Below, one piece after another: positions 6,540 to 13,848 of a stretch of DNA of 19,926 nucleotides. The DNA lies in assembly GCA_964415525.1 (NCBI GenBank), contig CAYQAS010000079.1, positions 1-19,926 on the forward strand, in the 5' to 3' direction. The notes beneath the pieces are model-generated. The model searched no databases. It was given only the letters and a program-made list of their open reading frames with translations, and was not told the origin of the DNA. A program made the translations under genes and the position numbers. The first letter of the stretch is position 1. Every line of letters begins with the position of its first letter. The DNA comes from CAZPUI01 sp964415525 (GTDB taxonomy: Bacteria > Acidobacteriota > Holophagae > Holophagales > Holophagaceae).

Positions 6540-7778
6540 TTAAACGCGAGGAAGGGTGATGCGGACGTGGACGCCGCCTTCGTTGCGATCTTCCACGGTC
6601 AGGCGGGCGGCATCGCCGTAGGCGAGCCGGAGGCGCTGGCGGAGGTTGGCGAGCCCCGTCCCCGTGGGCGGATCCGGGGGCAGCCCCACCCCGTCATCGA
6701 GGATGTCGAGCACGAGGTGGTCGTCCTGCACGACCGCCACCACCCGGATGGTTCCGCCGCCCTTCTTGGGTTCCACGCCGTGTTTCACTGCGTTCTCCAC
6801 GGGAATGAGCAGGGCGCCCACGGGGACTTCCACGTCCAGGACATCCACGGTCGCTTCCACCTTGAAGGCCAGGCGGTCCGGGAAGCGCAGGCGCATCAGC
6901 TCCAGGTAGCGCTCGATGGTGGCCAGCTCTTCCCGCAAGGGGTGGCTCACATCGCGGATCCGCTGGGTCGCCGTGCGGGCATGGGCGACGAGGGCATCCA
7001 CCATGGTGAGGGCCGTCGTGGTATCGCCGGTGCGCACCAGTTCCCGCAGGTGGGCGAGGGTGTTGAAGAGGAAATGGGGCTCCACCTGGGCCCGCAGGAG
7101 CAGCAGCTCCGCCTGGGCGAGCCGCGCCGCCTGGGCATCGAGGCGGTGGGCCTCCTGCTCCGCCCGGCGTTCCGCCGCCAGGCGATCCGCCACGAGGGCC
7201 TGGAGCCGCGTCAGGCGCTCGAAGTTCCGCCCCCGGTCCACCCACAGGGCGTTCCAGAGGCCGCTTGCCGGGTGCATGCGGACCTCCAGGCTCCCCTCCC
7301 CGACCGTCACGGTCGCCTCGTCCGTGCGCAACCGGCGGCGCCACCTCTTGGCGAAGGGCAGAAAGTGGGTGTGGAGGGAGGCGCCCCGGACCGCCACCGC
7401 CTCCGACCCCAGGGCGGGCAGGAGGACGGCGAGGGCCGCCTTGGATTCTTCCTCGCTCCAGGGCACCTGGATGGCCACGCGATGGCTACTCGCAGAGGGG
7501 CCCCCCGCACGCCACTGGAGGAAGGTGCCGACGAGGGCGAGGAGGGCGGCGGTATAGGGGAACAGCATGACGCCCCCCATGAAGCCGGCCATGAGGCCCG
7601 CTTCGCTGACCAGCACCAGCCGTTCCTGGGGCAGCATGCCGGACGCAGATCCGAAGATCCCCACGAGGGCCCCGACCAGGGTGGCCAAGAGCACCATCCC
7701 GATCACCTGGACCAGGTACCACGCCACCGCGAGCCGCAGCAGCAGCCCAGCGTGGGTCCAATCCAGGGTGCGTCGCAT
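6540..7778 (-). CDS. LytS-like sensor histidine kinase (His_kinase family)
   Basis: This 412-residue kinase starts at ATG 7778, chosen because GGAGG lies seven bases upstream; a longer frame to 7982 lacks support. Two membrane-spanning stretches occupy about residues 13-42 and 56-87, without a large extracellular sensor domain. A region of unknown fold (about 100-185) contains HTHFLPF and basic residues, and a coiled-coil follows at about 186-228. The phospho-acceptor is H235 in VEPHFLFNTL, the signature of the LytS/YehU-type family. The ATPase domain has the N-box ENAVKHG, G1 DDGVGLP and G2 GTGLANLRQRL. It should phosphorylate D61 of the regulator at 4957-5709 in the same operon. The signal is unknown. 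Confidence 0.93.
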   Translation of the reverse strand: MRRTLDWTHAGLLLRLAVAWYLVQVIGMVLLATLVGALVGIFGSASGMLPQERLVLVSEAGLMAGFMGGVMLFPYTAALLALVGTFLQWRAGGPSASSHRVAIQVPWSEEESKAALAVLLPALGSEAVAVRGASLHTHFLPFAKRWRRRLRTDEATVTVGEGSLEVRMHPASGLWNALWVDRGRNFERLTRLQALVADRLAAERRAEQEAHRLDAQAARLAQAELLLLRAQVEPHFLFNTLAHLRELVRTGDTTTALTMVDALVAHARTATQRIRDVSHPLREELATIERYLELMRLRFPDRLAFKVEATVDVLDVEVPVGALLIPVENAVKHGVEPKKGGGTIRVVAVVQDDHLVLDILDDGVGLPPDPPTGTGLANLRQRLRLAYGDAARLTVEDRNEGGVHVRITLPRV

Positions 7779-8085
7779 GGGGGTGCCTCCGAGATCCAGG
7801 GTGGAGGCTGCCGACCCGAACCACCATCCCCCTTCCGACGAAGGCCCGGAAAGGGCCGATGAAGGCAGGATGGACACGAACGAGCATGGAGTCCCGCTGA
7901 CGGAGGGGATGGACAACGCCCACCCCGGAACGATGGTGAGAAAGCTGACCTTCGTGGGTCCGCCTTCGAGGGGCATCGACATCCCAGATCGCAGCCGGAT
8001 CCGCCAAGGCGCCCTTATGTGCAGACAGGCCCTGGATAGCCAAGAGGCCTTGGCATACCGTGCCGACGGAACGCGGTTCCCTCGT
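7779..8085. other. Intergenic region between kinase operon and MFS gene
   Basis: This 307-base stretch holds no credible gene. It must contain the kinase-operon promoter (minus strand), but I see no clear -35/-10 pair. GGAGG near 7786-7790 is the kinase ribosome site. A small stem GCCAAG/CTTGGC at 8039-8054 lies just downstream of the MFS stop codon and could end that transcript. A second short dyad, GGAAC/GTTCC, lies near 8069-8082. Both are weak. Confidence 0.4.
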
Positions 8086-9324
8086 TCAGGGCATGGTTTC
8101 GGCCTCGGTGCTGATGCGCCCCAGCCTCCGCAGCCGGGGCATCTTCCACGCCACGAGCCCCACGGTGCCGAGGGTCATGCAGCCGCCGAAAACCACGCTG
8201 TTCACGAGGCCCAGGAGCTGGGCCGCCAAACCGCTCTCGAAGGCCCCCAGCTCGTTGCTGGAGCCGATGAAGAAGCTGTTCACGCTGAGGACGCGGCCCA
8301 TGAGGGGCTGGGGTGTGAGGGTCTGGGTGATCTGACCGCGGATGACCATGCTGATGCCATCGAGCCCACCGCCCAGCGCCAGCAGGAAGAGGGACACGGC
8401 GAAGCTGCGGCTGAGGGCGAAGGCGATCCAGGTGAGACCGAAGAGAGCGACGCTAGCCAACAGGGTCCGCCCCACGTTCTTGAGGGGAGGTCGGTGGGCC
8501 ATCCACAGGCTCGCCACCACGGCTCCCACACTGGGGGCAGCCCGCAGCAGCCCGTAGCCCACCTCGCCCACGCCCAGAATCTCCACGGCGAAGGCGGAGA
8601 GTACGCCGATGGCGCCGCCGAAAAGGACGCCGAAGAGGTCGAGGCTGAGGGCGCCGAGGATCACCTGATTGGAGAAGACGAAACGCACACCCTCCAGAAG
8701 CCCCTCTCCCAAGGCGCCACCGGTACGCTGCCTCGGCCGCGCGGGCAGGGTCAGGATCACGGCAAGCCCCACCAGCAGCAGCGCGCACATGGCGCCATAG
8801 GTGAGCTTCGCGCCGCCGAGCGCAAGCAGGAGCCCCGCCAGGGCGGGACCGCTGATGGCGCTCACGGTGAAGACCGTCGTGCGCCAGGTGGCGGCGCTGG
8901 GCAGATCTTCCGCAGGCACGAGCTCCGTCCCGTAAGCCACGGAAGCCGGGCGCAGGAAGGCCCTGCCCAGCCCGGAGAGCGCCTGCACGGCATAGAAGGG
9001 CCAGGCCGTCTTCGGGGGGTGCACGCTCAGCCAGAGCAGCCAGATCCCCCCTGCCAGCACCACGAGCAGGCTGAACAGCGTCAGAAGTCGCCGATCCACC
9101 TGATCCGCCATCCAGCCCCCGACCAGGGTCAGGGCGAGAAAGGGCACCGCCTCGGCCAGTCCCACATAGCCCAGGCTCAGGTAGCCCTGCCCCAGCTGGA
9201 GCACCTGCCACTGCACCGCCGTGGTCTGGACAAGGGCCGCGAGGAAGATGGCCACCATCGCGATCATGAAGCGACGGAAATCGGGGCGGCGCAGGGCCAG
9301 GTAGGGATCGTGGGGCGCGGTCAT
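8086..9324 (-). CDS. Major facilitator superfamily exporter (EntS/MFS_3-like)
   Basis: This 412-residue inner-membrane protein has about 12 hydrophobic helices. The loop between helices 2 and 3 carries the MFS motif A variant GGWMADQVDRR. The central half-to-half linker contains ARPRQRTGG, and motifs such as GLGRAFLRPASVAYGTELVP and IRGQITQTLTPQPLMGRV match the enterobactin-exporter-like drug/siderophore efflux group. It probably uses proton-motive force to export a small molecule, but the substrate is unknown and no siderophore genes are nearby. Its ATG overlaps the stop of the upstream methyltransferase in an ATGA arrangement, implying translational coupling. A short dyad at 8039-8054 may terminate it. 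Confidence 0.88.
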   Translation of the reverse strand: MTAPHDPYLALRRPDFRRFMIAMVAIFLAALVQTTAVQWQVLQLGQGYLSLGYVGLAEAVPFLALTLVGGWMADQVDRRLLTLFSLLVVLAGGIWLLWLSVHPPKTAWPFYAVQALSGLGRAFLRPASVAYGTELVPAEDLPSAATWRTTVFTVSAISGPALAGLLLALGGAKLTYGAMCALLLVGLAVILTLPARPRQRTGGALGEGLLEGVRFVFSNQVILGALSLDLFGVLFGGAIGVLSAFAVEILGVGEVGYGLLRAAPSVGAVVASLWMAHRPPLKNVGRTLLASVALFGLTWIAFALSRSFAVSLFLLALGGGLDGISMVIRGQITQTLTPQPLMGRVLSVNSFFIGSSNELGAFESGLAAQLLGLVNSVVFGGCMTLGTVGLVAWKMPRLRRLGRISTEAETMP

Positions 9325-10088
9325 GACTGGAGCCTGCTCAGCCGCTCCGCGGCATCCCGAAGCAGTCGACCTTGGTAGCAGAACACGTTCTCCCCTTGAT
9401 TCAGCACATCCAGGCCCAGGGCCGCCGAGGCCTCCTGGAAGCTCCGTGAGGTGCCTTCCCAGGGCAACATCCAGTCATGCAGCTCCAGGATGAAGAGGGG
9501 AAAATGCTCCATCCACGCACGGTCCTCGGCGAACAGGGCCCCTTCTCCGCCTTCGATGTCGCATTTGAAAAGGAAGGGGATCCGTTCCTGGGCCCGCGCC
9601 CTTGCCACAAGGCCACTGGCACTGAATACGCGAACTTCGGGGCCAACCCCTTGATCTCCCAAGCGGTAGGCCCATGCTCCGGCCTCTGGATTCACGATCC
9701 GCATCCGACCATCCCGTGCGGCGATGCCCCCCTCGATCACCTCGACATCCAGCCCTTCGCAATTCCGCCGCAGCAAGGCGGCATTGCCGGGGTCCGGCTC
9801 CACCGCCATCACGTGAGCCTCGGGAAAGGTATGCCGAAACCAGACCGCGCTGGCTCCCATGTTCGCTCCCGCGTCGAGGATCAGAGGCGTCAGCCCCTGG
9901 AGCAGGATCCATTGGTAGTAGGCCTGAAGTGCCTGGACATGGGCGGTGTTTCCCAGGGCGTATTCCTGACGTGTGAAGACCTGCCGCAGCACCTCTTGAT
10001 CGGCATGACTGCCGCTCCGGAACCAGAACGGCCGGCTCCGGGAGCCCAACGGGATGGAGGTGGCCGTAAGTGCGGGATCGAGCGTCAC
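9321..10088 (-). CDS. FkbM-family SAM-dependent methyltransferase
   Basis: This 255-residue cytoplasmic enzyme is predicted to transfer a methyl group from SAM, usually to a hydroxyl of a sugar or polyketide-like acceptor in this family. The SAM-binding glycine motif is LDAGANMGAS (71-80), the acidic strand-2 end is VEPDP (96-100), and the FkbM hallmark is FKCDIEGGEGALF (174-186). An N-terminal extension of about 65 residues precedes the Rossmann core. The GTG start at 10088 is chosen because AAAGGAG lies five bases upstream; a TTG at 10103 would place the ribosome site inside the gene. The stop overlaps the MFS start by four bases, so the two products may act on one pathway. The acceptor is unknown. 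Confidence 0.88.
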   Translation of the reverse strand: MTLDPALTATSIPLGSRSRPFWFRSGSHADQEVLRQVFTRQEYALGNTAHVQALQAYYQWILLQGLTPLILDAGANMGASAVWFRHTFPEAHVMAVEPDPGNAALLRRNCEGLDVEVIEGGIAARDGRMRIVNPEAGAWAYRLGDQGVGPEVRVFSASGLVARARAQERIPFLFKCDIEGGEGALFAEDRAWMEHFPLFILELHDWMLPWEGTSRSFQEASAALGLDVLNQGENVFCYQGRLLRDAAERLSRLQS

Positions 10089-10357
10089 CAAGTCTCCTTT
10101 CAAAGGACGGAAGGCCGGGCACGTCGACGTTCCGGGTGCCTACGAACATGGTACTCCGCCCCCCCATCCACCTGACGATGGGTCCACCAACTTGCTAAAT
10201 CGCCAGACTTTGCTCCATGTGCGCCTGACCCTCGAATTCCATCGGCATGCATGGAGACCGGCGGGGATTGCCGCCACTGGGAAATCACTGCTTCTTGATT
10301 GTCTGACCCAAGAACTCAACTTTGAGGTTCGCGGATGTGCCGACACAGGAGGTGCGT

Positions 10358-11686
10358 ATGCGCAGACCCTGGCAGCGAATGCTCGTTCTTCTCCTGGCAG
10401 GCGCCGGTCTGGATGCCACGCCCCCCTTCATGCCCGGCGAGCTGCTCGTCCAGTTCCGGCCCGAGGCATCCGAGATCCACAAGCAGCATGCCCGGGGACG
10501 GGCAGGTGCCTGGGTGGATGACGTGGTGCTCCCCAAGGGCCTAAGGAAGGATGGCAAGGGCGACCTCGAGCTTCTCAGGCTGCCTCCGGGGCTCTCCGTG
10601 GATGAGGCCGCAGCGCGCCTCGGCGCGGATGCTTTCATCGCCTTCGCCGAACCCAACTGGGTCTACACGCACCAAGCCACCTCCAATGACCCGCTCTACA
10701 CCAACGGCTCGCTGTGGGGCATGTACGGCAATGCCTCCCCCCTCAAGACGAATGCATTTGGCAGCCAGGCGGCGGAAGCCTGGGCCAAGGGACAGCTGGG
10801 CAGTCGCTCCGTGGTGGTGGTGGTGATCGACGAGGGCATGCAGGTCGCCCACCCCGATCTGCTGCCCAACATCTGGGTGAACCCCTATGACCCGGTGGAC
10901 GGGATCGACAACGACGGCAACGGCTACATCGACGACGTCAACGGGTGGGACTTCGTGGGCAACGACAACGGCGTCTACGACGGCGGACGCAAGGGCACGG
11001 TGGACAAGCACGGCACCCATGTGGCCGGCACCATTGGGGCCTTGGGCGGCAACGGAATCGGTGTGGCCGGTGTCTGCTGGAACGTCTCCATCGTGAGTGC
11101 CAAGTTCCTCGGCAGGAGCGGCGGCACCACCGCCAACGCCATCAAGGCCGTGGCCTATGCGACGGATCTGAAGGTGCGCCACAACCTGGATGTGGTGGCC
11201 ACCAACAACAGCTGGGGCGGCGGCGGATTCTCCCAGGCCCTGCTGGATGCCATCACCGAGGCGGGTCGGAACGACATCCTCTTCGTGGCCGCCGCCGGCA
11301 ATGAAAGCAGCAACAACGACACCACCGCCCGCTATCCCGCCAACTACGACACCAGTTCCGTCCTCGGCTGGAACGCCGTGCTGAGCGTGGCGTCCATCAC
11401 CTCCACCGGCGCCCTCTCCAGCTTCTCCAACTGGGGCGCCACCAAGGTGCACCTCGGCGCTCCGGGCTCCGCGATCTATTCCACGCTGCCCCCCAATACC
11501 TACGGGAGCTATAGCGGCACCTCCATGGCCACCCCTCACGTCACCGGCGCCTCCGCCCTGGCGGCCTCTGTCACGGGGCAGCGCGGCTTGGGCCTGCGCA
11601 ACGCGCTGCTGGGCACGGTGCTGTCCACGCCGGCCTTGGTGGGCAAGACGGTGGGCAGCGGCCGCCTGAACGCCGGCGATTTCTGA
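10358..11686 (+). CDS. Secreted subtilisin-like serine protease (peptidase S8)
   Basis: This 442-residue protein starts at ATG 10358, behind AGGAGG. A signal peptide (about 1-20, MRRPWQRMLVLLLAGAGLDA) directs export. Residues about 24-105 (FMPGELLVQFRPEA and AFAEPNWVY) look like an I9-like propeptide/chaperone domain. The catalytic domain (about 110-440) has D158 (VVVIDEGMQ), H218 (KHGTHVAGTIGA), oxyanion N315 (AAAGNES) and S389 (GTSMATPHVTG). A calcium-site-like segment DGIDNDGNGYIDDVNGWDF occupies 181-199. The Asp motif reads DEG rather than the usual DTG or DSG. There is no C-terminal extension beyond the catalytic fold. It is transcribed divergently from the methyltransferase, and a secreted beta-rich protein gene follows after 65 bases. 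Confidence 0.96.
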   Translation: MRRPWQRMLVLLLAGAGLDATPPFMPGELLVQFRPEASEIHKQHARGRAGAWVDDVVLPKGLRKDGKGDLELLRLPPGLSVDEAAARLGADAFIAFAEPNWVYTHQATSNDPLYTNGSLWGMYGNASPLKTNAFGSQAAEAWAKGQLGSRSVVVVVIDEGMQVAHPDLLPNIWVNPYDPVDGIDNDGNGYIDDVNGWDFVGNDNGVYDGGRKGTVDKHGTHVAGTIGALGGNGIGVAGVCWNVSIVSAKFLGRSGGTTANAIKAVAYATDLKVRHNLDVVATNNSWGGGGFSQALLDAITEAGRNDILFVAAAGNESSNNDTTARYPANYDTSSVLGWNAVLSVASITSTGALSSFSNWGATKVHLGAPGSAIYSTLPPNTYGSYSGTSMATPHVTGASALAASVTGQRGLGLRNALLGTVLSTPALVGKTVGSGRLNAGDF

Positions 11687-11751
11687 ACCAAGCCTCATGA
11701 GGACACGCAAAAACGAGGGCCTCCATGTAGGATTCACCCATGGAGGTTCCG

Positions 11752-12315
11752 ATGCTCATCCCAGCGGCATGGCTCACGATCGCACTCGCACAAGTGCCTC
11801 CGGTGGTGACACCCCCACCAGAGGGTGCGTTCTCCTTACCTGCAGATGGCCGAGAACCCACGGACATCCCCGCGGATCTTCATGAACTCCGGGAAGCGAG
11901 CCTCCCACCGGTCCAGAACCGCAATGCGAAGGACCAGGCCACGGCTTACAGCATCCAGGCGGCGCGGGTCACCCGCCCCGTCGGCGACCCGCGCAGGGAG
12001 CAGATCCTGGTGGCCGACCGCGCCGAATTCAATTCTCGCGGCCTGCGATTCTTCCGGATCCAGGTCCAACCCGGCGAGACCCTCCAGGCAGCGGTGGCGG
12101 GTGCGCCTGCCGAGAAGGTCTTCCTGCGATTCTGGGTCCCACCCCCCGCCGACGCATTCTCCGCTCGCCTCCTCAACAGCAACAAGGCCATGCGGAACCT
12201 CTCCCAGAAGGTCCAGTTCAAGAACACGGCTCCGGTGCCATACGGACTCGTGATCGTAGCCGAGGGATTCACGGGCTACCCCTACCGCCTCACCCTCGAG
12301 CGCTCCAAGGCTTGA
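11752..12315 (+). CDS. Small secreted beta-rich protein, PPC-domain-like
   Basis: The gene encodes 187 residues from ATG 11752, preceded by GGAGG and a five-base spacer; ATG 11740 would put the ribosome site inside the gene. A short signal sequence (MLIPAAWLTIALAQ) is followed by a proline-rich segment (PPVVTPPPEG). The C-terminal half shows RFFRIQVQPGETLQAAV and, near the end, VPYGLVIVAEGFTGYPYRLTLER. That is the pattern of a bacterial pre-peptidase C-terminal (PPC) beta-sandwich, in which a strand ending in Pro-Gly-Glu is matched by a final Tyr-x-Leu strand. Such domains are normally fused to secreted proteases. This gene sits directly downstream of one, so it may be a stand-alone partner. 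The PPC assignment is by eye only. Confidence 0.6.
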   Translation: MLIPAAWLTIALAQVPPVVTPPPEGAFSLPADGREPTDIPADLHELREASLPPVQNRNAKDQATAYSIQAARVTRPVGDPRREQILVADRAEFNSRGLRFFRIQVQPGETLQAAVAGAPAEKVFLRFWVPPPADAFSARLLNSNKAMRNLSQKVQFKNTAPVPYGLVIVAEGFTGYPYRLTLERSKA

Positions 12316-12319
12316 TGCC

Positions 12320-12361
12320 GCATGAGGAGGGCCCCGCCGAATGGCAGGGCCCTCCTCATGC
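12320..12361. terminator. Strong hairpin between convergent genes
   Basis: A perfect 15-base-pair inverted repeat (12320-12334 with 12347-12361) encloses a 12-base loop. It lies five bases after the stop of the PPC-like gene and 17 bases from the stop of the convergent permease gene, so it probably acts as a bidirectional terminator. There is no T-run. Confidence 0.75.
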
Positions 12362-12377
12362 ATGACGGACTCGCCAG

Positions 12378-13595
12378 CTACTCGTATCGAAGCGCGTCGA
12401 TCACGTTGAGCTTGGCGGCCTTGATCGCAGGCAGGAAGCCCGCGCCCACGCCCACCACGCCACTGAAGATGAGGCCAAGGGCGATGGCCCAGGGTTCCGC
12501 GACCGCCGGCAGCTCCGCCAGGTTCCGCAGGATGGCGATGGTGCCGAGCGCCATGGCGATGCCCACCAGTCCACCCACCACGGAAAGCACAATGGCCTCC
12601 GTAAGGAACTGCCCCATGATGCTGCGCTGGGTGGCGCCCAGGGCGCGGCGGACGCCGATCTCGCGGGTGCGCTCGGTGACGCTCACCAGCATGATGTTGG
12701 AGATGCCGATGCCGCCGACGACCAGGGAGATGCTCGCGGCAATGGCCAGGAACATCGTGATGACGCCCGCCTGCTGGGACTGCATTTGGATCCAGTCGTC
12801 CTGCTTGCGGATGGTGAAAGGGGCGTCGTCCTTGGGATTCACCTTCATGCGCTGGCGCAGGAGGGCGGTGATCTCCGCCTCCGCGATGTCCGCCTTGTTC
12901 GGTCGGGCACTCACCTGGATCATCTGGATCTTGTCGCGGCCCATGATCTTGCGCATCACGGTGGTGTAGGGCGCGAGGATCACGTCGTCCTGGTCGCCCA
13001 TGGGGCCGGCGCCCTTGGATTCGAGGATGCCGATGATCTGAAAGGGCATCTTTCCGATGCGGATGGTCTGTCCCATCGCATCCTCGCCGTTCAGGAACAG
13101 GTTGTTCTTCACGGTCTTCCCGATGACGCAGACCTTGGATTGCCCCTTCACTTCGCCGTCGGTGAACATGCGCCCCTCATCCAGGTTCCAGCCCTTGATG
13201 GTGAGGTAGTCCTCGTTCGACCCCTGGATGGAGGTCATGGTGTTGGCGCTGCCCCAGACGACCGGCTTGCCCGTGCGGACATAGGGACTCGCGGCCACCA
13301 CACTCCCAGCGCATTCCAGGGCGATGACAGGCACATCCTCCTCCCGGAGAACCTCGGCGCTCCCCATGGCGGAGGGGCCGAAATTCCGGCCGCCGCCCCC
13401 GGGCATGATCGTGAGCATGTTCGAACCGAAGCTCTCGATGATGGCAATGGAGGCCCGTTTGGAACCCTCGCCGATGCCGATCATGGCGATCACCGAGCCG
13501 ACGCCGATGATGATGCCGAGCATGGTGAGGAAGGCCCGCATCTTGTTGCGGGTGATGGCAAAGAACGCCAGCTTGAGGAATTCAAGGATGGACAT
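12378..13595 (-). CDS. MacB-like ABC transporter permease (FtsX domain, no ATPase)
   Basis: This 405-residue inner-membrane protein has the classic MacB/LolCE permease plan. Transmembrane helix 1 (about 19-41) follows a short cytoplasmic N-terminus. A periplasmic MacB_PCD domain spans about 45-270, and three C-terminal helices (about 285-310, 338-362, 370-395) form the FtsX unit. The mechanotransmission motif VTERTREIGVRRALGAT precedes helix 3. Full MacB proteins carry the ATPase in the same chain; this one has only the permease, so a separate ATPase is needed. GAGG lies upstream of ATG 13595 with good spacing. It is the distal gene after the MacA-like adaptor, but no ATPase gene lies between them, and its first 22 bases are duplicated just upstream. 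Confidence 0.92.
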   Translation of the reverse strand: MSILEFLKLAFFAITRNKMRAFLTMLGIIIGVGSVIAMIGIGEGSKRASIAIIESFGSNMLTIMPGGGGRNFGPSAMGSAEVLREEDVPVIALECAGSVVAASPYVRTGKPVVWGSANTMTSIQGSNEDYLTIKGWNLDEGRMFTDGEVKGQSKVCVIGKTVKNNLFLNGEDAMGQTIRIGKMPFQIIGILESKGAGPMGDQDDVILAPYTTVMRKIMGRDKIQMIQVSARPNKADIAEAEITALLRQRMKVNPKDDAPFTIRKQDDWIQMQSQQAGVITMFLAIAASISLVVGGIGISNIMLVSVTERTREIGVRRALGATQRSIMGQFLTEAIVLSVVGGLVGIAMALGTIAILRNLAELPAVAEPWAIALGLIFSGVVGVGAGFLPAIKAAKLNVIDALRYE

Positions 13596-13697
13596 TAGCT
13601 ACCTCACCCCAGTGGAACGGTTGGAGCTCGGGGTCTCGTGTATCGCCAAAGGCGGTACCGAGAGAAAGGCCCGTTTGAGGAATTCAAGGATGGACAT
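13573..13697. repeat. Two copies of a 23-base direct repeat covering the permease start
   Basis: Bases 13573-13595 and 13675-13697 are identical. Each copy covers the ATG and first codons of a MacB-like permease on the minus strand, and TGAGGT precedes the ATG in both cases. The 102-base period is a multiple of three. Slightly further upstream, two diverged versions of another block sit near 13637-13663 and 13739-13766 (both contain CTCGGTA and GGCGAT on the minus strand), so the duplicated unit was longer than the exact match. Confidence 0.7.
13599..13697 (-). pseudogene. Tiny ORF duplicating the permease start (32 codons)
   Basis: The peptide MSILEFLKRAFLSVPPLA... starts with the same eight residues as the permease downstream (MSILEFLK). 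The 23 bases at 13675-13697 are identical to 13573-13595, offset by exactly 102 bases and in the same frame. It has its own TGAGGT ribosome site, and its TAG stop lies within the ribosome-site region of the permease start. After about 11 codons the permease similarity is lost. This looks like the remnant of a duplicated permease 5' end; translation as a leader peptide coupled to the permease is an alternative. Confidence 0.55.
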
Positions 13698-13706
13698 CCG
13701 ACGACC

Positions 13707-13799
13707 TCAGTACGACGACAGAAGGGGAAGCTGAAGCTCGCAGATCGCCCAGGCGATACCGAGGAACAGTGCCAAGGATGGGATTGGAAGATAACTCAT
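13707..13799 (-). CDS. Possible 30-residue hydrophobic small protein
   Basis: The 30-codon frame encodes MSYLPIPSLALFLGIAWAI..., which has a single hydrophobic stretch long enough to span a membrane. Its TGA stop overlaps the TGAGGT ribosome site of the next tiny ORF. The region LFLGIAWAICE aligns at the DNA level, with a one-base shift, to the corresponding part of that downstream remnant. Its own ribosome site is poor. It could be a decayed copy of a permease start or a real membrane miniprotein between adaptor and permease; I favour decay. Confidence 0.3.
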   Translation of the reverse strand: MSYLPIPSLALFLGIAWAICELQLPLLSSY

Positions 13800-13812
13800 C
13801 AGCGTTCTGCAT

Positions 13813-13842
13813 CATCCAGGGGGGCGCATGCCCCCCTGGATG
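13813..13842 (-). terminator. Hairpin just after the MacA-like gene
   Basis: A perfect 12-base-pair stem (CATCCAGGGGGG with CCCCCCTGGATG) closes a six-base loop, starting seven bases after the adaptor stop codon. There is no T-run, so it may reduce or process rather than fully stop transcription into the permease gene. Confidence 0.6.
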
Positions 13843-13848
13843 CAACAG

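Noticed and set aside
7846..7860. Short dyad GGCCC/GGGCC upstream of the kinase gene
   Set aside because: Five base pairs in GC-rich DNA are expected by chance, and no promoter or other element supports a role.
6060..7862. A 600-codon plus-strand frame opposite the kinase operon
   Set aside because: Its composition (His/Gly/Gln/Arg-rich, no motifs) is typical of an antisense frame; the minus-strand kinase has clear H, N, G1 and G2 boxes.
7567..9378. A 603-codon plus-strand frame opposite the MFS gene
   Set aside because: The minus-strand MFS protein has regular membrane helices and motif A, while the plus-strand frame is hydrophilic and repetitive, as expected of a mirror of hydrophobic codons.
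10089..10357. Promoters for the divergent methyltransferase and subtilase genes
   Set aside because: A divergent promoter region must lie here, but the best candidate pair (TTGATT and AACTTT, 17 bases apart) is a poor match to consensus.
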